From positions 10,707,610 to 10,771,609 of the forward strand of contig CP034991.1 in NCBI GenBank assembly GCA_004026145.2: 64,000 nucleotides of DNA, given 5' to 3'. Of this stretch, positions 58,760 through 64,000 are shown one piece after another. The notes under the pieces were generated by a model, which saw nothing but the letters and a program-made list of their open reading frames with translations, was not told the DNA's origin and did no database searches. Source of the DNA: Takifugu bimaculatus. Lineage: Eukaryota; Chordata; Actinopteri; Tetraodontiformes; Tetraodontidae. The number at the start of each line of letters is the position of its first letter. Within the stretch, counting starts at the first letter, position 1. A program made the translations under genes and the position numbers.

Positions 58760-61700
58760 AAGTCGATTCTGCTGCCGATTGAATTAGCGTCCTGCTAATA
58801 CTATTGCCGCTTTAAGAGAAGGAAAAAAAATTGTCCAGCAGGAAGTTGTTCCTCCTCTATGCTACTATTGTAGAGCAGCTTTGAAATAATTATCTATAAT
58901 TAGGTTTTGATGCAGCTGTGAATAGCTGTGATATCATTAAATCGTGTGAATCACGCCACTGTAAAACTTCAGTTCAAATGGTGTGCAAAACGGTTAAGTT
59001 AATTTAAAATAAAGCATCAGCGGGCCTCATTTTGTTTCCATTTTAAAAAAAAAAAAAATCATTCCTGTCTTGATGTTAAAGCATTAAACGGAAACTTGGC
59101 ACCCAGTTCCGCTCCTAAACGCCACATGGGAAATCTACAGCTGTGATGTATAGGCCTGCCTGGCAAATTAATGCAACATTTCCATTAGAAAAATTACATG
59201 ACATGGCTGATATCGAAAGCCAGTAATCACAACGAGGATATGATTACTTATCGGAGAACCGTCATGCGGGTTCTATTGAAACGTGTGATTGCAGGCCAAC
59301 TGCAGCTTGAGCACTGAGCACGCCAGACGCAGCCCTCTCAGAACCGATGTAGATTCCAACACAAATGTTAATTATGCAATTAGGCATGTATAAACATAAA
59401 AATGAGAATGATGGGAGGGGAATTAGGTGTAATCTCATACAGCTCCTAAGATGGTAATACATCACAACATCACAGGTAAAGTTGCTCAAATTGTAATTAC
59501 AGTGTGATTACAGGGCGTAGATCAGAAAAGTTCTACAATATATCTGTTTTTTTCTTTTTGGTCTCCAACCCCCCCGAGATGTCCATTAATAAAACAATCT
59601 GTATTTCTACCCGTCACACACATTTTTTAGCATGTTTTTCTCTCTATGGGCACCCCGTCAGCATTACATTAGCTCTAGTATTAACCAGAAAATAAAGAAT
59701 CAGAATTTTAAACCTCTTCACTGCGTTGATCACACGTTTCAGCTGGATTCACTTCCCTCCCAGAGGCTCTTTCTCGCTGCCACATGAGTGAAGTTGAACT
59801 GTAGATCCACTTCCTCGATCGATTTTGTTTTCTCATTAAGACCCGTTCGCGTCTCTTGTGGCACCACAATTCATGCAGCTCATTACACAGACCCGAAATT
59901 CTGGGTTTATGAACACGCTTGAGCACATTTTATCTGTTTACATTCAAATGTTGCATCCCTGGTGTTTATAACTGGCTGCGATGCCACTTACTGCGTCGTG
60001 TTCTCGCGTGAGTCACAACATCCTGTGTGCACATCAACCGCAGGCGCTATGGTAACCGAGGTTAACCACTAATCCAGGTCAGTGTACATAGAAACCTAAA
60101 GGAATTCTGTTTGCAGGATTTTTACACAACACAGATAGTCAACGTTTTGGAATTTATTTATTTTTAGTCCTAGGGTACGTTTGAAGCTATCCAAGGCTTC
60201 GGAGGGCGGGGGGGGGGGGGATCACATCTTATATCAAATCCAAATGTAATTAAGGCCTTTTCAATAAACAAGTACTTTTATTAACAGGGAAAAATAATCA
60301 AGGTATGCAGAAACACGAGTTCCTTATGTCATTTACAGTGTTGTAAACATATTGGTTCATGCCTGTTGCTCACCTCATCACCGGACACAATACTGCTGAT
60401 GGCGGGCGCCTTGATGATCCCCCCAACAACAAAAAAAAGAATGAGAGAAAATGCATTTTCTAAACAATGCGCCGCATGTCAGACCTTTTTCTTTTGGTGC
60501 AGTTTGTTTTAATGGTCTGCCTGCCTGAGCATTGTCATATTTTCCATTACTTTAAAGCTGAATGTGAGCAGCATCGCTTCTACAATGTGGCGTGCGGAGA
60601 TAACGGCGTTCAGACGGACTGATTTGGCGGCGGTGATACAACAGTGACTATGGCACAATGCTCTGTCAGTCAGTGGCTGTGGCCTCGTGCTGCAGCGGGA
60701 TTCACTGTCCTGGCTTTATCGGGGATGATTCATAACGTTATTGGATATGATGCGCGGAACAGAAAACAAGGCAGTCTGTTATCGGTATCACAATATCACG
60801 GCCTGACACAGAACTTAATTGTGTTTACTTTATTCTGTTTCCCATTATAAACATATTTATTGTCAAAGAGCTGGACATAACAGCGTGGATGGAGCATTCT
60901 GAAGATGCATGGGGCATTAGGTTGCAGGAAGGGCAGAGAGGGAAAGTAAAGAAATGAAGAGAGGGATTGAAGCGGAGCACATTGGCCGAGAGTGATCGAA
61001 CGGGGTCATTTGTGCTAAGTAAATAAGAATAAGAGCAGATACCACACCGCCTGTGCTCAAGGCATGTACTCTACAGGCCCCAGAGCTGCAGCCAGCACAT
61101 TACCTTCATACAGATTAGCATCATGCTCAGTCAGATCTGATAAAGCTGCCACTGCGGAACAGGAGACCGGCTAGCCTACCAGGAAGGACTTGGGCGTAGC
61201 CCTGTAGCATAATGGAACTGCATCAAGAACAGGACTGAAATACTGAACAGAAATAGTTTGTTGTGATAGGATGAGAAACTGCAAGTATGTGTATAATGTA
61301 ACACCAAGAATCTGGCAGGTAGCAAAACGTCAGGCTGCAGCAATAACCCGACCAAGCTGACCCCACAGTGACGTGCAGATCTGAAGAATCCCACAAGAGC
61401 ACCTTTAATGGAAGACCAAATAATCTGAGAGACATGAAATCTGCACCAGATGGACCCAACAGCTGAGAACGTCACATGTCTTTGTCCTGTCCCCACCTGC
61501 TGGTCTCAAGCATCCATGTTTGCAGATGAGCACAAGCGCGGAACAGATGCACGCCTCTCAGTTCAGCTCGGTGTTACAGTGCTCACGCAACCAGTGATCG
61601 GACGACCCCTTAATTGGATGGCAGGTGATCAGCACTCATAACAGCAAACATAAACATTACAGCCCAAAATTCTGGAGCTCCATGGAACCACATGGAACAG

Positions 61701-64000
61701 ATACCGAGGACATCTAGATATTTACCAATCCTGGTGCAACAGATGTCCCTAAATAAAACAATAAAAAGAAAATATTTCGAGCAGATTTAATGTTCATGCT
61801 GGTGTTTTACCGAACCTCAATCTTCTAACCAGCGTGTCCATGTTGTCCAGAGTCACCATTCACCATTTCAAGTCTAGTTTTAAGTTCTCTGTCCAAATAT
61901 CCATAGCAATGATGACAATGTGTTGTCATTTACAGTCTGCGCCTGGAGGAAAAGGTTTTAAAACCCACATGGTTTTATAGCTCACTTCCTGCTCTTATTG
62001 CTTGGAAACAACCCCTGGAACGCTGCAACGCTTTTTTTGCTAAACATCTTACACCTAAAATACCCAAACGTTTTGCAGCGATGTCACGCACGAATGGCTC
62101 GGTTGCTCTGAAGTTTTCCTTCTTACTTTCCGTGAGCCAGTTTTTATTTGCCCCATAGAAGGTACATAAAAAACTTATTTGGGACTCATGCATTTTGCAT
62201 TCTAAAAGAAGCACAGAAATGGCTTCCTTCTCCCAGATGATAGCTGAGCTGGTGTTTACTGAGACTGAGTGCCCGAGGAGGACGTGCTTGACCCAATTCT
62301 TGAAGTTGCGCGCGCTCCTCCAGCGTCTTCAGAGTTGTTTGACCATTTCCAAACACTTGGCCACACGCTGTTTTCAAACACGGGAAGCCCATGATAAGAT
62401 TGTCACTTGACTTTCAAAAACTTGTAGTTTGGAAGTTGCAGGATTTAATCATGACTATGCACAGCATGACATTGCACAGTATTGCCCGAAGGCTCCTGGC
62501 AGTTACTTTTGACAACGGTGACTTTTTATAGAGTGAGTTTCCAAGCAAAAAGTGCATTATGCCTTGTGACACTTTCAACAACCCCCATTTCAGCACCGCA
62601 GGGTGCTGGGCTTCATTTATCCATGCACGCACCTCTCTCCCTCCCACCCTCCCGCCTTCCCTCTCTCTCTCTCTCTGTTTCTGAAGTTAATGTGGCATTT
62701 AGTTCAGTGACATTCTGACATTTGTGCTGGTATTTCTTTTCTTTTCAAACGCTTAATCTTCCTTTGAAAGCCTTCGGTTACTTCTGCACTTTCGACGAGG
62801 GTCAAACTTGCACACCAGACGACTGGCCGTGAGTCAGAGTCACATCCTAATTTGTGTGGGGTTGTCAAACGTCCTGCCCTTCACCTCTAAACGGATGTTC
62901 TCAAACAAATGAAGAGGCAATGGAAGTAGACCTGATGAGTAACCGGAGCCGCGGTAAGGATGACGCGCCACCAGCATTATCGGCAGCAACACGTCGACAC
63001 GTTGGCTGCGAACGATGATTGACTGGCCTGGAAAAAGTTCTGATATTCCCACATGGAGGCTCATTGTGGTTTTGGAGTAAATCTGTTAATCTTGTGTGTG
63101 AATGTGTGTGTGTGTGTGTGGGGTGGATATCGGTTAAACGTGTGTCACCAATAGAGGGTATTAGCCAGCAGTCGCTCCTGCCTCTTTCTGCTATGTTACC
63201 ATTCAGACAAAGAGAAAAGAGACAGTGAGGGAAACTGTGATGTCACCGCTAACTTTGTTTCAAACTAATATGTCAGAAGTGAGGGGGCGCGAGTGCTTGG
63301 GCCCCGCTAAAGGTAAACAACATTAACATGATGACCCGTAGAGGCCAAGTGTAGAGGTCTGCACCAAAAGTCAACGTGGTGTTGGCACTGCAGGAAAGGT
63401 CAGAGGTCAACCCCTGAAGTCTTTATCCCGACGCCACCATAAATCCCCGTGCACCTTTTCATGACAAATTTGGCCCCGGGAAATCTGGAAGCGTTGTTGT
63501 TTTTTGACGTTTCGTTTGCGCCAAAGTCGTCTAGGCTACGGCAATCAAACGAGTTCCTGACCTACTTTTAAAAAAGACTGTCGCGAGTTGTAGGCAGTTA
63601 TGCGCCGCTTTCATCCCTCTCCCCAGCAGATTCCTGCCACCAGCAGGAATCACCTGATGTCAGTTGACTTTGGATCATCCGCAGACAGCCAGCACTCATT
63701 AACCTGCCCTCCTTTTCCATTTTGCTGCCTCTTCCTCTCCCTCATTGTCTCCCATTAAGGCTCATTGCCGTCACATATGTTTTGTTTCTAAAGCAAAAAT
63801 CACCTGAATATAATTGCCGTGGGGGTAATCCACCATTTTGCAACAGATGATTGTTTTATATTGTTTGGAACAACGAAGACATGCAGCGGTGGACAAAGGC
63901 CTAATGGCTTTTTGAACAGAGAGGTGGGTTTGAAGATAGCTGCTTATCTCCTTCAGGCTTTGTGAGGTTGCTAAAGTTGGCACGTTGTCACTGTTCCCTC
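58758..64000. other. no gene seen; TAAT-rich unique sequence
   Basis: No recognisable exon. The first 750 bases are dense in ATTA/TAAT and TAATTA-like words (see findings). There is a G-rich run at 60,204-60,220, a CT stretch at about 62,660-62,680 and a short GT tract at about 63,103-63,121. Confidence 0.5.

Overview
The window looks like genomic DNA of a teleost fish. It holds most of one vertebrate-type, intron-rich gene in compact form (about 23 kb), many long CA/GT microsatellites, and remnants of element families that are common in fish: a Tc1-like transposon, a LINE reverse-transcriptase fragment and a short non-autonomous DNA element. There are no bacterial operons, CRISPR arrays, rRNA or tRNA genes that I can support.

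Positions about 650 to 24,000, minus strand: dmxl1 (DmX-like 1, rabconnectin-3 alpha family). I resolved 39 confident coding exons plus one probable 63-base cassette exon by matching the conserved protein and checking GT-AG borders and reading phase from exon to exon. They encode roughly 2,680 residues. The start codon (MNLHQVLTGAV) is at 24,014. The C-terminal WD40 repeats and stop codon lie beyond position 1. The family is a very large WD40 scaffold that, with WDR7 (rabconnectin-3 beta) and ROGDI, forms the metazoan counterpart of the yeast RAVE complex promoting V-ATPase assembly. DMXL1 is preferred over DMXL2 from the N-terminus (MNLHQ), the segment IPLLPSISSLS, and MEVFLQQL; this rests on remembered human sequences.

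The gene is intact in overall design, but three places show a one-base phase error: inside exon 17, at the end of exon 20, and at the exon 30/31 junction. One intron uses a GC-AG donor that phase supports strongly. Intron 14 contains the decayed Tc1-like transposon. Upstream of the ATG are a LINE remnant (about 24.7-25.1 kb) and a CpG-containing promoter-like region (about 25.8-26.25 kb) with a ZNF143-like motif and a possible noncoding first exon.

Positions about 26,300 to 64,000: no protein-coding exon that I can recognise. A CpG-rich block at about 34.8-36.4 kb ends with a good plus-strand splice donor at 35,735/35,736. It may be the noncoding first exon of a neighbouring gene transcribed away from dmxl1, which would make the rest of the window its first intron, but no coding sequence identifies that gene. 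The region is otherwise microsatellites, purine or pyrimidine tracts and AT-rich TAAT-bearing stretches of the kind that often prove to be conserved noncoding elements. I found no evidence of a new multi-gene system; the leads worth checking are the frame breaks, the cassette exon, the promoter and the unassigned CpG-rich exon.
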